A DNA stretch of 64,000 nt from an uncultured Lentibacter sp. (GTDB lineage Bacteria; Pseudomonadota; Alphaproteobacteria; Rhodobacterales; Rhodobacteraceae), in NCBI GenBank assembly GCA_947497495.1, contig CANMGT010000001.1, forward strand, positions 248,001 through 312,000, in the 5' to 3' direction. The position numbers and the translations under genes were made by a program. The notes below the pieces were generated by a model. The model saw nothing but the letters and a program-made list of their open reading frames with translations. It did not search any database and was not told where the DNA came from. Numbering within the stretch: position 1 is the stretch's first letter; the number at the start of each line of letters is the position of its first letter. This document shows, piece after piece, positions 47,039 to 55,896 of the stretch.

Positions 47039-47836
47039 TCATGGCTTCGGGCGAATGCTCAAGCTTTCTGAAGCTTGGATCAGACGAGGGCCGTAGGCGC
47101 TCTCAAGTTGCTTGGGCTTCACGCGGAATGACGGGCCACCAACATTCAAGCCGTAAACACGTGCGCCACCGAGCGAGAAAACCGGAACCGCAATGCCATT
47201 CACATCTGCAAGCCACGAGCCGTAACCCGTGCAAAACCCCTTGGTTTCGTAAACAGCTTTGGCCTCGGCAAAGCGCGCACGACCATCGGCTTCAACTTCC
47301 GCTCCCTGACGACCCGCTACCTCGAACACGGCCTCGCGCTGGTCTTCGTCCATACCGACAAGGATAGCTTGCCCGATCGCCGAGCGGAACACAGGCAACT
47401 TCGTCCCGACGCGGATCGCGAGCGTCACGCCTTCGCGCGATGCACATATCGCGATGTAGATAACATCGAGCTGGTGCAATTCGCCCAACGCAACGGTGAT
47501 GTAGGAGTTCGGCCCGTTGCGCAGCGCTTCCATCGTGGTTTGCGCGTGCTCGCGAATATCAACCGCTGACAAAACGCTAAAGCCCAAATGCAGCACACCC
47601 GCACCCAGCCGGTATGCCCCCCCGCGCGCATCAGCCACCAGGTAGCCCAGCTCGCAGAGCGTGTAGGTGAGCCGCGAAATCGTTGCTTTTGGCAGCCCTG
47701 TTCTGTCTGTAAAGTCAGAGTTGGTCAGAGAGGTTTCCCCGTCGCGATAGCACCGGAGGATATCTAACCCGCGCGCGAGCGCCGTGACAAAGTTTCTGTC
47801 TTTGTCGCCACTCTCGTTGTGCAGGTCATCCATCAA
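47039..47836 (-). CDS. IclR-family transcriptional regulator
   Basis: A 265-residue regulator with an N-terminal winged HTH (about 16-75; ALARGLDILRCY, then DRTGLPKATISRLTYTLCELGYL) and an IclR effector domain (about 90-260; GTKLPVFRSAIGQAIL, GIAVPVFSLGG). IclR proteins bind small organic acids or their derivatives. It is the last gene of the minus-strand catabolic operon, four bases after the kinase gene, and lies directly next to the transporter operon, so it probably controls both. Confidence 0.92.
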   Translation of the reverse strand: MMDDLHNESGDKDRNFVTALARGLDILRCYRDGETSLTNSDFTDRTGLPKATISRLTYTLCELGYLVADARGGAYRLGAGVLHLGFSVLSAVDIREHAQTTMEALRNGPNSYITVALGELHQLDVIYIAICASREGVTLAIRVGTKLPVFRSAIGQAILVGMDEDQREAVFEVAGRQGAEVEADGRARFAEAKAVYETKGFCTGYGSWLADVNGIAVPVFSLGGARVYGLNVGGPSFRVKPKQLESAYGPRLIQASESLSIRPKP

Positions 47837-47840
47837 ATTC

Positions 47841-48872
47841 TTACCCTCGTTTCAACGCGTCCAATCCGTGCTGTGCAAACACCGGAACGAATTCGCCCAG
47901 CTTCATCGCCCGCTCGGGGTTTGACGCATTCCCGTCTAGCCCACGCTTCAAAACACCTTGAATAATTGCAGCCATCCGGAAAAAACAAAAGCCGAGATAA
48001 TAGCCGAAATTGTCAATGCCCTTAAGGCCGCGCCGCTCGCAATACTGCGCGATATACTCTTTATCCGACGGAAGGCCAAGAGCCGCACGATCAAGCCCCG
48101 CCATGCCGCGGCCCTCTGCTCCAGCCGGAAGTTGCCATTGCATGATAACGGCAGCCAAGTCGGCAAACGGGTGCCCGATAGTTGACAGCTCCCAGTCAAG
48201 CACGGCGCGGCACCGGGTGCTTGTCGCGTCAAAGATCATATTGTCGAGACGGTAGTCGCCATGCACCAAGGTGCGCTGCCCGTCATCCTCGGGTTGCGCT
48301 TCGACAAGCGCATCCATCAAGGCATCCATCGCAGGGTTTTTCTGCGTCTCCGAGGCGCGGTATTGCTTTGACCAGCGCCCAACCTGTCTTTCGAAGTAGT
48401 TGCCTTCGGGTCCATAATCGCTGAGACCGACAGCGTTGATGTCAACCTCATGAAGCGCCGCCAACACACGGTTCATATCGTCGATTACCCCTGTGCGCTC
48501 GGCAGGCGTAAGATCCGGCATCGCAGGCTCATTGAAGTTGCGGCCGGGCACGAAATCCATGATGTAAAACATCGAACCGATAACAGCGTCATCTTCACAC
48601 AACAGGTGCATCTTGCTGACAGGCACATCGGTGTTCTCAAGCGCTTTCTGAACGCGAAACTCGCGGTCAACCGCATGGGCCGACTTGAGCAAAACCCCTG
48701 GAGGCTTGCGCCGCAAAACATAGCTGTGCGCAGGTGTTTTCAGCCGGAACGTCGGGTTTGACTGCCCCGTTTGAAACTTGCTCACCTCCATCGGCCCCTC
48801 AAAGCCGGGAAGGTTGTCTTTGAGGTAAGCGGCAACCGCTGCCTCGTCGAGTGTTTGTGTATCAGCGCTCAT
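47841..48872 (-). CDS. ACAD11-type phosphotransferase (APH-fold kinase)
   Basis: A 343-residue kinase of the aminoglycoside-phosphotransferase fold. It shows QSNPTF (37-42), VLRRKPPG (52-59), AHAVDREFRVQKAL (65-78), catalytic HGDYRLDN (204-211) and the Mg-binding DWELSTIGHP (226-235), followed by FFRMA-IIQG near 310. These are the features of the N-terminal kinase domain of mammalian ACAD11, which phosphorylates 4-hydroxyacyl-CoA. The cognate ACAD11-type dehydrogenase is at 34308-35624. Related kinases also occur in other catabolic clusters, so the substrate is inferred. Confidence 0.9.
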   Translation of the reverse strand: MSADTQTLDEAAVAAYLKDNLPGFEGPMEVSKFQTGQSNPTFRLKTPAHSYVLRRKPPGVLLKSAHAVDREFRVQKALENTDVPVSKMHLLCEDDAVIGSMFYIMDFVPGRNFNEPAMPDLTPAERTGVIDDMNRVLAALHEVDINAVGLSDYGPEGNYFERQVGRWSKQYRASETQKNPAMDALMDALVEAQPEDDGQRTLVHGDYRLDNMIFDATSTRCRAVLDWELSTIGHPFADLAAVIMQWQLPAGAEGRGMAGLDRAALGLPSDKEYIAQYCERRGLKGIDNFGYYLGFCFFRMAAIIQGVLKRGLDGNASNPERAMKLGEFVPVFAQHGLDALKRG

Positions 48873-48881
48873 CTGATCCCC

Positions 48882-49532
48882 TTAACTGTAGCTTAGCAGA
48901 TCTGCGCCCTCAGGGCGCATAAAATGCGGTGTTGCGTTGAATTCATGCAATGAAAACGACGCGCCGGAAAACATGAAACGCGTCATTGACGTGTTTTTGA
49001 CTTGTAAATTCAGCGTCATCATCTGGCGCTCGGGCGCGCCCAAGGCTGTCGCTGTCATCTGTCCGATAACCCCGCCCGACGAGACAACCAGCACGCGTTT
49101 CGCGTCTGTGTCACAGGCAAATGCGCGCGCAGCCTCAACCCGCGCCGCAAACTCGGCATAGGTTTCGCTCGCACCCGCAAAGGCCGCGTCCTGCCACTCG
49201 AACACTGTCTCGCGAAGGGCGCGAAAATGCGTCTTGCGGTCAGAATTGACCAAGTCGGGAACTTCACCGTTGAACCGCGCCGTCAGCAAGTCGTGAAAGT
49301 CGTATTCGTTGAGCCCGCTGTGCTCCTCGGGAGCTTGCGTAAACCCCATCGAAGACAGCGTGTCTTTCTGGCGCGTCAGCGTCCCCGTGACCAAGCGGTC
49401 AGGCACCCAACCAGTTTCGCGCAGGAGCGCGCCGACTGCTTCAGCCTGCCTGTGCCCGAGGTCTGACAAGACATCGTAGTTGTCTTGCCCAAACGACGCC
49501 TGGCCGTGGCGTATGACCAGCAGCTCAGCCAA
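48882..49532 (-). CDS. Histidine phosphatase-family protein
   Basis: A 216-residue phosphoglycerate-mutase-like phosphatase with the RHG motif VIRHGQASF (residues 6-14), a second conserved block TGTLTRQKDT near 50, and the later His in VVSSGGVIGQM. The usual second catalytic His of the late motif appears replaced by Ser/Gly (SSGGV), so activity is uncertain. The start TTG at 49532 overlaps the preceding stop by 8 bases; ATG 49565 would add 11 residues that are antisense-free but not conserved. Confidence 0.82.
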   Translation of the reverse strand: MAELLVIRHGQASFGQDNYDVLSDLGHRQAEAVGALLRETGWVPDRLVTGTLTRQKDTLSSMGFTQAPEEHSGLNEYDFHDLLTARFNGEVPDLVNSDRKTHFRALRETVFEWQDAAFAGASETYAEFAARVEAARAFACDTDAKRVLVVSSGGVIGQMTATALGAPERQMMTLNLQVKNTSMTRFMFSGASFSLHEFNATPHFMRPEGADLLSYS

Positions 49533-50517
49533 ATTCGGCCGCCAGTTTTTTGCCGGCAACAGCATATTCACTCGCCATCCGCTCAACGATCTTGCCAGCC
49601 GGTCCGACAGACTTGACCGCACCGATGCCCTGCCCCGAGCCCCAGATCGTCTTCCAAGCCTTGGGCTTTTCACGGTCTTGGCCAAAGTTCATCGAGCTTG
49701 CGTCGGCTTGCGGCAGGTTGTCAGGGTCCATCCCCGCAGCCTCGACCGAGCCTTTCAGGTAGTTGCCCCAAACCCCAGTGAACAGCGAAGAATACACGAT
49801 GTCTTCCGCGCCGCTGTCGACGATCATGTCTTTGTAAGCTTGGTCTGCATTGGCCTCATCCGTAGCAATGAACGGCGAGCCCGTGTAGCCAAAGTCAGCG
49901 CCCAGTGCGCGCGCCGCAAGCAGCGCTTCGCCGGTTGCGATAGAGCCTGACAGCGCCACAGGCCCGTCAAACCACTCGCGGATTTCTGCCATCAATGCAA
50001 AGGGGGACTGTTGGCCAGCGTGGCCGCCCGCCCCCGCCGCCACGGCGATAAGCCCGTCAGCACCCTTCTCAACTGCCTTGCGCGCAAAGCGGTTGTTGAT
50101 GATGTCGTGCAGGACAATGCCCCCGCAGGAATGTGCGGCTTCGTTGACTTCAACCCGCGCCCCAAGCGAGGTGATCCAGATCGGAACTTCGTGTTTCACA
50201 CAAATCTCCAAGTCACGCTCAAGCCGCCCGTTCGAACGGTGCACAATCTGGTTCACAGCATAGGGTGCGGCTGGCGTGTCGGGGTTAGCTTGGTTGTGGC
50301 GGTCAAGCTCTTCCTTGATCTCGGTCAGCCATGTGTCAAGCAGCGGGTGCTCGCCCTCGCCTTCGCGCGCATTGAGCGCCGGAAACGAGCCGACGATACC
50401 CGCCTTGCACTGCGCGATGACCAGTTTTGGCACCGAGATAATGAACAACGGTGAAGCAATCAGCGGGATACGCAGGCCTTGTAGAGCCTTCGGCAGGTGT
50501 GAATCATTGCGAGGCAT
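49525..50517 (-). CDS. Nitronate monooxygenase-like FMN enzyme (2-nitropropane dioxygenase family)
   Basis: A 330-residue TIM-barrel flavoprotein. GIVGSFPALN (about 40-49), the phosphate-binding AVAAGAGGHAGQQSPFA near 160-176 with the conserved His of the family, and SGSIATGEALLAARALGADFGYTGS near 195-220 define the FMN site. In this kind of cluster the family often acts as an enoyl reductase or an oxidase. ATG 50517 has AGGAGGG upstream. It follows the thiolase gene after a hairpin. Confidence 0.88.
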   Translation of the reverse strand: MPRNDSHLPKALQGLRIPLIASPLFIISVPKLVIAQCKAGIVGSFPALNAREGEGEHPLLDTWLTEIKEELDRHNQANPDTPAAPYAVNQIVHRSNGRLERDLEICVKHEVPIWITSLGARVEVNEAAHSCGGIVLHDIINNRFARKAVEKGADGLIAVAAGAGGHAGQQSPFALMAEIREWFDGPVALSGSIATGEALLAARALGADFGYTGSPFIATDEANADQAYKDMIVDSGAEDIVYSSLFTGVWGNYLKGSVEAAGMDPDNLPQADASSMNFGQDREKPKAWKTIWGSGQGIGAVKSVGPAGKIVERMASEYAVAGKKLAAEFG

Positions 50518-50541
50518 AAGCCCTCCTAAATTGACGGAAAG

Positions 50542-50561
50542 GGGGCGGCTGAAACCGCCCC
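50542..50561 (-). terminator. Hairpin between thiolase and monooxygenase genes
   Basis: The arms GGGGCGG (50542-50548) and CCGCCCC (50555-50561) flank a 6-base loop. On the minus strand it is followed by CTTTCC rather than a T-run, so it probably adjusts expression within the operon rather than ending it. Confidence 0.5.
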
Positions 50562-50583
50562 GCTTGTTTGCAAAACGCAAGGT

Positions 50584-51780
50584 TTACAGAACTTCGAAAA
50601 GTCCGGCAGCGCCCATGCCGCCACCCACACACATCGTGCAGACAACATACTTCGCGCCACGGCGTTTGCCCTCGATCAGCGCGTGGCCGACCATGCGTGC
50701 GCCCGACATGCCATAAGGGTGGCCGATCGAGATCGCGCCGCCGTTGACGTTGAGCAACTCATCCGGAATGCCCAGCACATCGCGCGACTGGATAACCTGC
50801 ACGGCGAAAGCCTCGTTCAGCTCCCAAAGGCCGATGTCATCTATCGTCAAACCGTGCGCCTTAAGCAGCGCTGGCACAGCGTAGATCGGGCCAATGCCCA
50901 TCTCGTCCGGCTCACAGCCCGCGGCCATAACGCCGACGTAACGGCCAAGCGGCTGAAGGCCAGCCTTTTCGGCGGCTTTGGCTTCCATCACAACACTGGC
51001 TGATGCGCCGTCGCTAAGTTGCGACGCGTTGCCGGCCGTGATGAACTTGCCTTCCTTGATGTGGATGCCGTCCTTATGGACAGGCTTAAGGCCAGCAAGA
51101 TTCTCGGCCGACGTGCCCGGGCGGTTGCCCTCGTCCTTGGCGAGCGTCACTTCGTGTTCGCTGATTTCTTTTGTCTCGCGGTCTTGCACCAGCATCGTCG
51201 AGGTCAGCGGCACGATCTCGTCGTCAAACTTGCCAGCGTCCTGCGCTATGGCTGTCCGGTCTTGGCTGCGCGCGCCATACTCGTCTTGGCGCTCACGGCT
51301 GACGTTGTAACGCTCGGCAACTGTCTCGGCCGTTTCCAGCATCGACATGTAAATCTCTGGCTTGTTTTCTTTCAACCACGGATCAGCCTTGACGCGCATC
51401 TCAGGCGTTTGAACCATCGAAATGCTTTCGACACCGCCGCCGACAACAACGTCCATACCGTCGGTGATAACCTGCTTGGCCGCTGTCGCAATCGCCATCA
51501 TGCCTGAGGCGCACTGGCGGTCCATAGACATGCCCGCAACACTTACAGGCAGGCCTGCGCGAATAGCCGCTTGGCGGGCAATGTTGCCGCCCGAGTGGCC
51601 CTGCTGCAAAGCCGCGCCAAGCAGCACGTCTTGAATTTGGGCCGGGTCAACTCCCGCACGTTCGACAGCATGTTTGATAGCATGCGCTGCCAGCTCCTGT
51701 GGTGTGGTGTTGTTGAAAGCGCCGCGATAGGCCTTGCCGATCGGGGTGCGGGCTGTTGAAACGATGACTGCGTCACGCAT
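50584..51780 (-). CDS. Acetyl-CoA C-acyltransferase (thiolase)
   Basis: A 398-residue thiolase with the nucleophilic Cys90 in [15 protein letters not shown] near 116, the catalytic His in [15 protein letters not shown] near 350 and the second Cys in [10 protein letters not shown] near 382. It cleaves 3-ketoacyl-CoA to acetyl- or propionyl-CoA, completing beta-oxidation for this operon. ATG start after AGGAG-type sequence; 23 bases from the SDR gene. Confidence 0.95.
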   Translation of the reverse strand: MRDAVIVSTARTPIGKAYRGAFNNTTPQELAAHAIKHAVERAGVDPAQIQDVLLGAALQQGHSGGNIARQAAIRAGLPVSVAGMSMDRQCASGMMAIATAAKQVITDGMDVVVGGGVESISMVQTPEMRVKADPWLKENKPEIYMSMLETAETVAERYNVSRERQDEYGARSQDRTAIAQDAGKFDDEIVPLTSTMLVQDRETKEISEHEVTLAKDEGNRPGTSAENLAGLKPVHKDGIHIKEGKFITAGNASQLSDGASASVVMEAKAAEKAGLQPLGRYVGVMAAGCEPDEMGIGPIYAVPALLKAHGLTIDDIGLWELNEAFAVQVIQSRDVLGIPDELLNVNGGAISIGHPYGMSGARMVGHALIEGKRRGAKYVVCTMCVGGGMGAAGLFEVL

Positions 51781-51803
51781 GATATTCTCCTAGGTTTTGT
51801 GAG

Positions 51804-52730
51804 TTACCAACCCAGCTTCAGGCCACGGGCCTGCGCTGCGTTGAGGGCATATTTCTTGGTCTGGCTAAAGGCATCGTCCAGCTCGGCCTGGCCTTTGGGA
51901 TCGCTGATCTCTGAGAAGCGTGCAGCAACAGCTTCTGGCGTGTTGTCCGCGTCGAGCAGCGTAATGCCCTTGGTTTCATAGACACGTGTCTGGGCAAAGC
52001 TGCCCGCGCCCGCACCCAGAATAACGCGGCTTGGCGCGTCTTCGCTGACAAGGTAGAGCAAGCCAGGGGTGATCGTCTCCGGGGCGAGAAGCGTGGCCGC
52101 TTCCGGCGGCAAAAGCTCTTCCGTCATCCGCGTGGCCGCTGTTGGCGCCAGCGTGTTGACGCGAATGTTGTCGCGCGCGCCTTCTAGGTGCAGCACGTTC
52201 ATCAGCCCCATCATCGCCGCTTTCGCCGCGCCGTAGTTTGACTGGCCGAAGTTGCCGTAAAGCCCCGAGGCTGACGAAGTAAAAACAACCCGCCCGTATT
52301 GTTGTTCGCGCATCATCGGCCAGCAGGCATGCGCCACATTGGCCGAGCCTATCAGGTGTACGTCAACAACTTTGCGAAACGCCGACATTTCCATTTTCGA
52401 GAAGGTCTTGTCCATCAGGATGCCCGCATTGTTGACGCAGATATCAATGCGCCCCCATGCGTCCATCGCCTGAGCGATCATGTCTTTGACAGCTTCCTCA
52501 TCAGACACGTCGGCACCGTGGCTGATCGCTTCGCCGCCCATGGCTTTGATCTCTTCGACAACCGACAATGCAGCTTCCGAAGATGCGCCTGTGCCGTCCC
52601 GCGACACGCCCAAGTCGTTGACAACAACGCGGGCTCCGCGCGCAGCTAAACCAAGCGCGTGGGAACGCCCAAGGCCAACGCCCGCTCCGGTGACAATCGC
52701 CACCCGTCCATCAAATCGTATATCGCCCAT
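51804..52730 (-). CDS. SDR oxidoreductase of the multifunctional-enzyme type 2 (3-hydroxyacyl-CoA dehydrogenase-like) kind
   Basis: A 308-residue SDR, longer than classical FabG. TGAGVGLGRSHAL (13-25) and VVVNDLGVSRDG match the dehydrogenase domain of peroxisomal MFE-2. Catalytic residues are Ser in TSSASG (near 152) and Tyr/Lys in SNYGAAKA (near 164-168). A C-terminal extension (about 240-308) ends RGLKLGW. It may oxidise a 3-hydroxyacyl-CoA of bulky acyl groups. It overlaps the next upstream SDR by one base. Confidence 0.88.
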   Translation of the reverse strand: MGDIRFDGRVAIVTGAGVGLGRSHALGLAARGARVVVNDLGVSRDGTGASSEAALSVVEEIKAMGGEAISHGADVSDEEAVKDMIAQAMDAWGRIDICVNNAGILMDKTFSKMEMSAFRKVVDVHLIGSANVAHACWPMMREQQYGRVVFTSSASGLYGNFGQSNYGAAKAAMMGLMNVLHLEGARDNIRVNTLAPTAATRMTEELLPPEAATLLAPETITPGLLYLVSEDAPSRVILGAGAGSFAQTRVYETKGITLLDADNTPEAVAARFSEISDPKGQAELDDAFSQTKKYALNAAQARGLKLGW

Positions 52731-53551
52731 CAGTGTAACGCCTGTTCAAAAATGTTTGGCCCTGACATCACATTGATGCCGCCGGAAACCGGGATAACAG
52801 CCCCTGTGACATAGGCTCCGCCACGCCCGCAAAGGAACAGCATGCAGCCTGCAATGTCTTCGTCGCGGCCCACGCGCTTGAGCGGCACGTCGTCGCCGAC
52901 TTTGCTGCGCATGCCTTCGTCGTGCGTTGCAAACGCTGTCATGCGCGACACGAATGGCCCGGGGGCCAACGAGTTAACGGTAATAGCTTCTCCGGCCAGC
53001 TCCTTGGCCATGATCTTACTGAGGTGAATAACAGCCGCTTTGGAGGCCGAGTAGCTATACGCTCCGTCACCCATCTCGCGTTCGCCCATGACCGAGCCCA
53101 CGTTCACAACGCGCGCGGGGTTGTCAACCGTGCCCGACGCCTTGAGCATCGGCAGCAGCTTCTGCGTGAGGTCAAACAGCCCCGCCACGTTGACGTCCAT
53201 CACCTTGCTCCAAGCCGCAAACGGGAACTGCCCCAAAGGCGCGCCCCACGTGATGCCTGCGTTGTTCATCAGAATGTCGAGCTTGTCGGTGCGCTCCTTC
53301 ACGGAGGCCACAAGCGCATCAACGCCTGCCTCTGTGCCCACGTCGCCCGCAAAGCCGATAGCCTTGCCGCTTGCGCCCAGCGCGTTCAGCTCCTTGGCAA
53401 CCGCTTCGCAGGCTTCTCCTTTGCGGCTCGCTAAAAGCACTGTCGCACCCGCGCGCACCAAGGCTTCAGCCGCCATGCGCCCGATGCCCGTCGCCCCGCC
53501 TGTGACAAGCGCAACTTTGCCGTCCAAGCCAAATAGCGTTTGAATATCCAT
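52730..53551 (-). CDS. SDR-family oxidoreductase
   Basis: A 273-residue classical SDR: TGGATGIG (18-25), LLASRKGEACE, NNAG near 98, Ser in NVGSVMGE near 150, catalytic YSYSASKAA near 168. The C-terminus YVTGAVIPVSGGINVM is FabG-like. ATG 53551 has GGAGGGG upstream; a longer frame to 53641 lacks such a signal. The substrate is part of the same pathway as the adjacent ACAD genes. Confidence 0.9.
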   Translation of the reverse strand: MDIQTLFGLDGKVALVTGGATGIGRMAAEALVRAGATVLLASRKGEACEAVAKELNALGASGKAIGFAGDVGTEAGVDALVASVKERTDKLDILMNNAGITWGAPLGQFPFAAWSKVMDVNVAGLFDLTQKLLPMLKASGTVDNPARVVNVGSVMGEREMGDGAYSYSASKAAVIHLSKIMAKELAGEAITVNSLAPGPFVSRMTAFATHDEGMRSKVGDDVPLKRVGRDEDIAGCMLFLCGRGGAYVTGAVIPVSGGINVMSGPNIFEQALH

Positions 53552-53564
53552 CAGATCCCCTCCC

Positions 53565-54680
53565 TCAAAAACCGCGTGCTGCAGCGACTTTTTCGGCGTG
53601 GTAGCTGTAGTCGCCCAGCCACTCCGCCGAAACGCGCGCACGTTTCATGTAAAAGCCCATGTCAAAAGCGTCGGTCATACCGATACCGCCATGCATCTGC
53701 ACGCCTTCCTGCACAGCCAGAATAGCCGTATTCGTGGCCCGTGCCTTGGCCAGCGAAACGGCCATCTCGGCGTTGTCGGGCTCTTCGTCAAGCATCCGGC
53801 CCGCATTGAGAATGGCGCTCGCCGTCACCTCGATCTCGCACCACAAATGTGCCGCGCGGTGTTGTAATGCCTGAAAGCGGCCAATCTCGACGCCAAACTG
53901 CTTGCGCTCTTTGAGGTAGCCGACAGTCATGTCAAACGCCCCCGCAGCAAGCCCCGTCATCTCGGCCGCCAAAGCCGCTTGGCCCGCTGCCAACGCGGGC
54001 TTCAAAACCTCCATCGCACTGTCAACAGCCCCGAGCACATCTTCACCCGTCGCCTCGACATTCTCAAACGTGATCCGCGCTGCATCGCGCGCATCGATCA
54101 TGTTTGACGCCTCGCGTGTGATACCTGCGCGATCAGCCGGAATATCAAACAGCGTCAGCCCCTCAGCGGTGCGCGCCAGAACAAGCAGGCGATCCGCCAA
54201 AGCGCCATCCACAACAAACTGCTTCTTGCCCGACAGCCGGAAGCCGTTCCCGTCAGCCTTGGCCTCCATCTGCGTTGCATCAGGGTCAAACTTTACGCCT
54301 TCATCAACCGCCAAAGCATAGGTCGCCTCGCCCGAAGCGATCTTGCCCAGCGCCACCATGGCACGCGCATCAGACATCTGCCGCAGAGCCGTCGCAGCAA
54401 TAACCGCGCTCGACAGAAACGGCGAAACCGCCAGCGTTTTGCCCATCTCCTGCGCGATCACATTCGCCGCCGCAAAGCCCATGTCCGAGCCGCCCGCCTC
54501 TTCCGGTACAAGCACGCCAGCCCAGCCCATATCGGCCATCTCTTTCCATAGAGCCGCGTCGTGCGTTTGGCCTGCATCGCGCAACTCGCGCAGTTTGGTC
54601 ACAGGGGCCGCCCCGTCCAGAAACCCGCGTGCCATATCGGCCAGCATCGTCTCTTCCTCTGTCATAACTAGTTTTGCCAT
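53565..54680 (-). CDS. Acyl-CoA dehydrogenase (second of a tandem pair)
   Basis: A 371-residue ACAD with N-terminal helices (about 10-110), a middle beta domain (about 120-205) poorly conserved relative to canonical ACADs (no clear TEP motif), and the C-terminal ERKQFGVEIGRFQALQHRAA and QMHGGIGMTDAFDMGFYMKRAR (core QMHGGIGMT). Tandem ACAD genes of unequal type form alpha2beta2 heterotetramers in steroid side-chain degradation. Whether this pair does so here is inferred. It lies 13 bases from the SDR and 5 bases from the first ACAD. Confidence 0.9.
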   Translation of the reverse strand: MAKLVMTEEETMLADMARGFLDGAAPVTKLRELRDAGQTHDAALWKEMADMGWAGVLVPEEAGGSDMGFAAANVIAQEMGKTLAVSPFLSSAVIAATALRQMSDARAMVALGKIASGEATYALAVDEGVKFDPDATQMEAKADGNGFRLSGKKQFVVDGALADRLLVLARTAEGLTLFDIPADRAGITREASNMIDARDAARITFENVEATGEDVLGAVDSAMEVLKPALAAGQAALAAEMTGLAAGAFDMTVGYLKERKQFGVEIGRFQALQHRAAHLWCEIEVTASAILNAGRMLDEEPDNAEMAVSLAKARATNTAILAVQEGVQMHGGIGMTDAFDMGFYMKRARVSAEWLGDYSYHAEKVAAARGF

Positions 54681-54685
54681 ATTTC

Positions 54686-55852
54686 TTACCCCGGAAGCCC
54701 AAGAACACGCCGCGACACGATAGAAAGCATCACCTCGCTCGTGCCGCCTTCAATCGAATTTGCCTTCGTGCGCAGCCAGTCGCCCGCGCGGTTGCCAAGC
54801 GGGCCGTCCCACTCAAGCGCGTCCGAGCCACCTGCATTCATCATCAGCTCGTGGCGCTGCTTGTTCAGCTCGGTGCCCATATACTTGAGCATCGCCGAGG
54901 CATCGCCAGCGCCCTGCCCCGCTTCGGCCTGGTCCTTATAACGCTCCAGTGTGAGGCCAATCGCCAGCGCGTCAACCTCGCAGCGCATCGCATCGGCGCG
55001 GGTGTTCGCATCCAGCACATCCATCGTGTCGGCCAGCACGGCGCCAAGGGCACGGCCCCCGCCCGACAGCCCAGCGCCGCCGCCCGAGATCATCTCGCGC
55101 TCATGCGTCAGCAGGTACTTCGCAACATCCCACCCCTTGTTCTCTTCGCCGACGATCTGCTCTTTCGGAATCACCGCATCGGTGAAGAATGTCTCGCAGA
55201 ACGGCGAGATGCCACTGATCATCTTGATAGGGCGCGTCTCGACGCCGGCCTGATCCATGTCACAAAGCAAAAACGAAATGCCCTTGTGCTTTGGCGCGTC
55301 GCGGTCGGTGCGCACCAGTGCAAAAATCCAGTCGGCCTTATCGGCGTAAGATGTCCAGATCTTCTGGCCGTTCACCAGCCAATGGTCGCCTTTGTCCTCA
55401 CCGTGCGTCTGCACATTCGCAAGGTCAGAGCCCGCGCCCGGCTCGGAGTAGCCCTGACACCAGCGCACTTCGCCGCGCGCCACAGGCGGGAGGTAATGCA
55501 ACTTCTGTTCGTGCGTGCCGAAATGCAAAAGCGCCGGCCCCAGCATCCAGATGCCGAAGCTTTCCAAAGGCGAGCGTGCGTTGATCCGCGCGCGTTCCTC
55601 AAAGAAGATTTTCTCCTGCTCGCGATTGAGGCCAGCCCCACCATACTCAACAGGCCATGTCGGCACGGTATAGCCCTTGGCCGCACAGCGCTCCAGCCAG
55701 AGTTTCTGCGCCTCAGAGGTAAAAACCCAGTCTTTACCGCCCCAGCAGATGCCCTCTTCGGCCATCAGCCCGTCGCGCATTTCTTCTGGGCAGTTCTCTT
55801 CCAGCCAGGCGCGCAGCTCGGCGCGGAACGCATCTAGAGTGTTCGCTGTCAT
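54686..55852 (-). CDS. Acyl-CoA dehydrogenase (first of a tandem pair)
   Basis: An ACAD of 388 residues from ATG 55852 (390 from an upstream GTG). It contains WPVEYGGAG (near 68), CQGYSEPGAGSDLA (near 130), NGQKIWTSYAD (near 160), and the late SIEGGTSEVMLSIVSRRVLGLPG (core EGGTSEVM). It opens the minus-strand operon that ends with iclR. GGGAGGA lies 9 bases before ATG 55852. The dyad at 55897-55917 is about 45 bases upstream of the start. Confidence 0.92.
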   Translation of the reverse strand: MTANTLDAFRAELRAWLEENCPEEMRDGLMAEEGICWGGKDWVFTSEAQKLWLERCAAKGYTVPTWPVEYGGAGLNREQEKIFFEERARINARSPLESFGIWMLGPALLHFGTHEQKLHYLPPVARGEVRWCQGYSEPGAGSDLANVQTHGEDKGDHWLVNGQKIWTSYADKADWIFALVRTDRDAPKHKGISFLLCDMDQAGVETRPIKMISGISPFCETFFTDAVIPKEQIVGEENKGWDVAKYLLTHEREMISGGGAGLSGGGRALGAVLADTMDVLDANTRADAMRCEVDALAIGLTLERYKDQAEAGQGAGDASAMLKYMGTELNKQRHELMMNAGGSDALEWDGPLGNRAGDWLRTKANSIEGGTSEVMLSIVSRRVLGLPG

Positions 55853-55896
55853 TCTCACATTCCTCCCTTGGAGACGTCACGTCAAATTGCGGACAT

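Noticed and set aside
46857..47096. Plus-strand 79-codon frame in the AT-rich gap overlapping the iclR end
   Set aside because: No ribosome-binding site, runs of Phe from the T-tracts, and overlap with the end of a solid gene.
54674..55837. Plus-strand frame of 387 codons antisense to the first tandem ACAD
   Set aside because: No family signature and no start signal; the minus-strand ACAD is certain.
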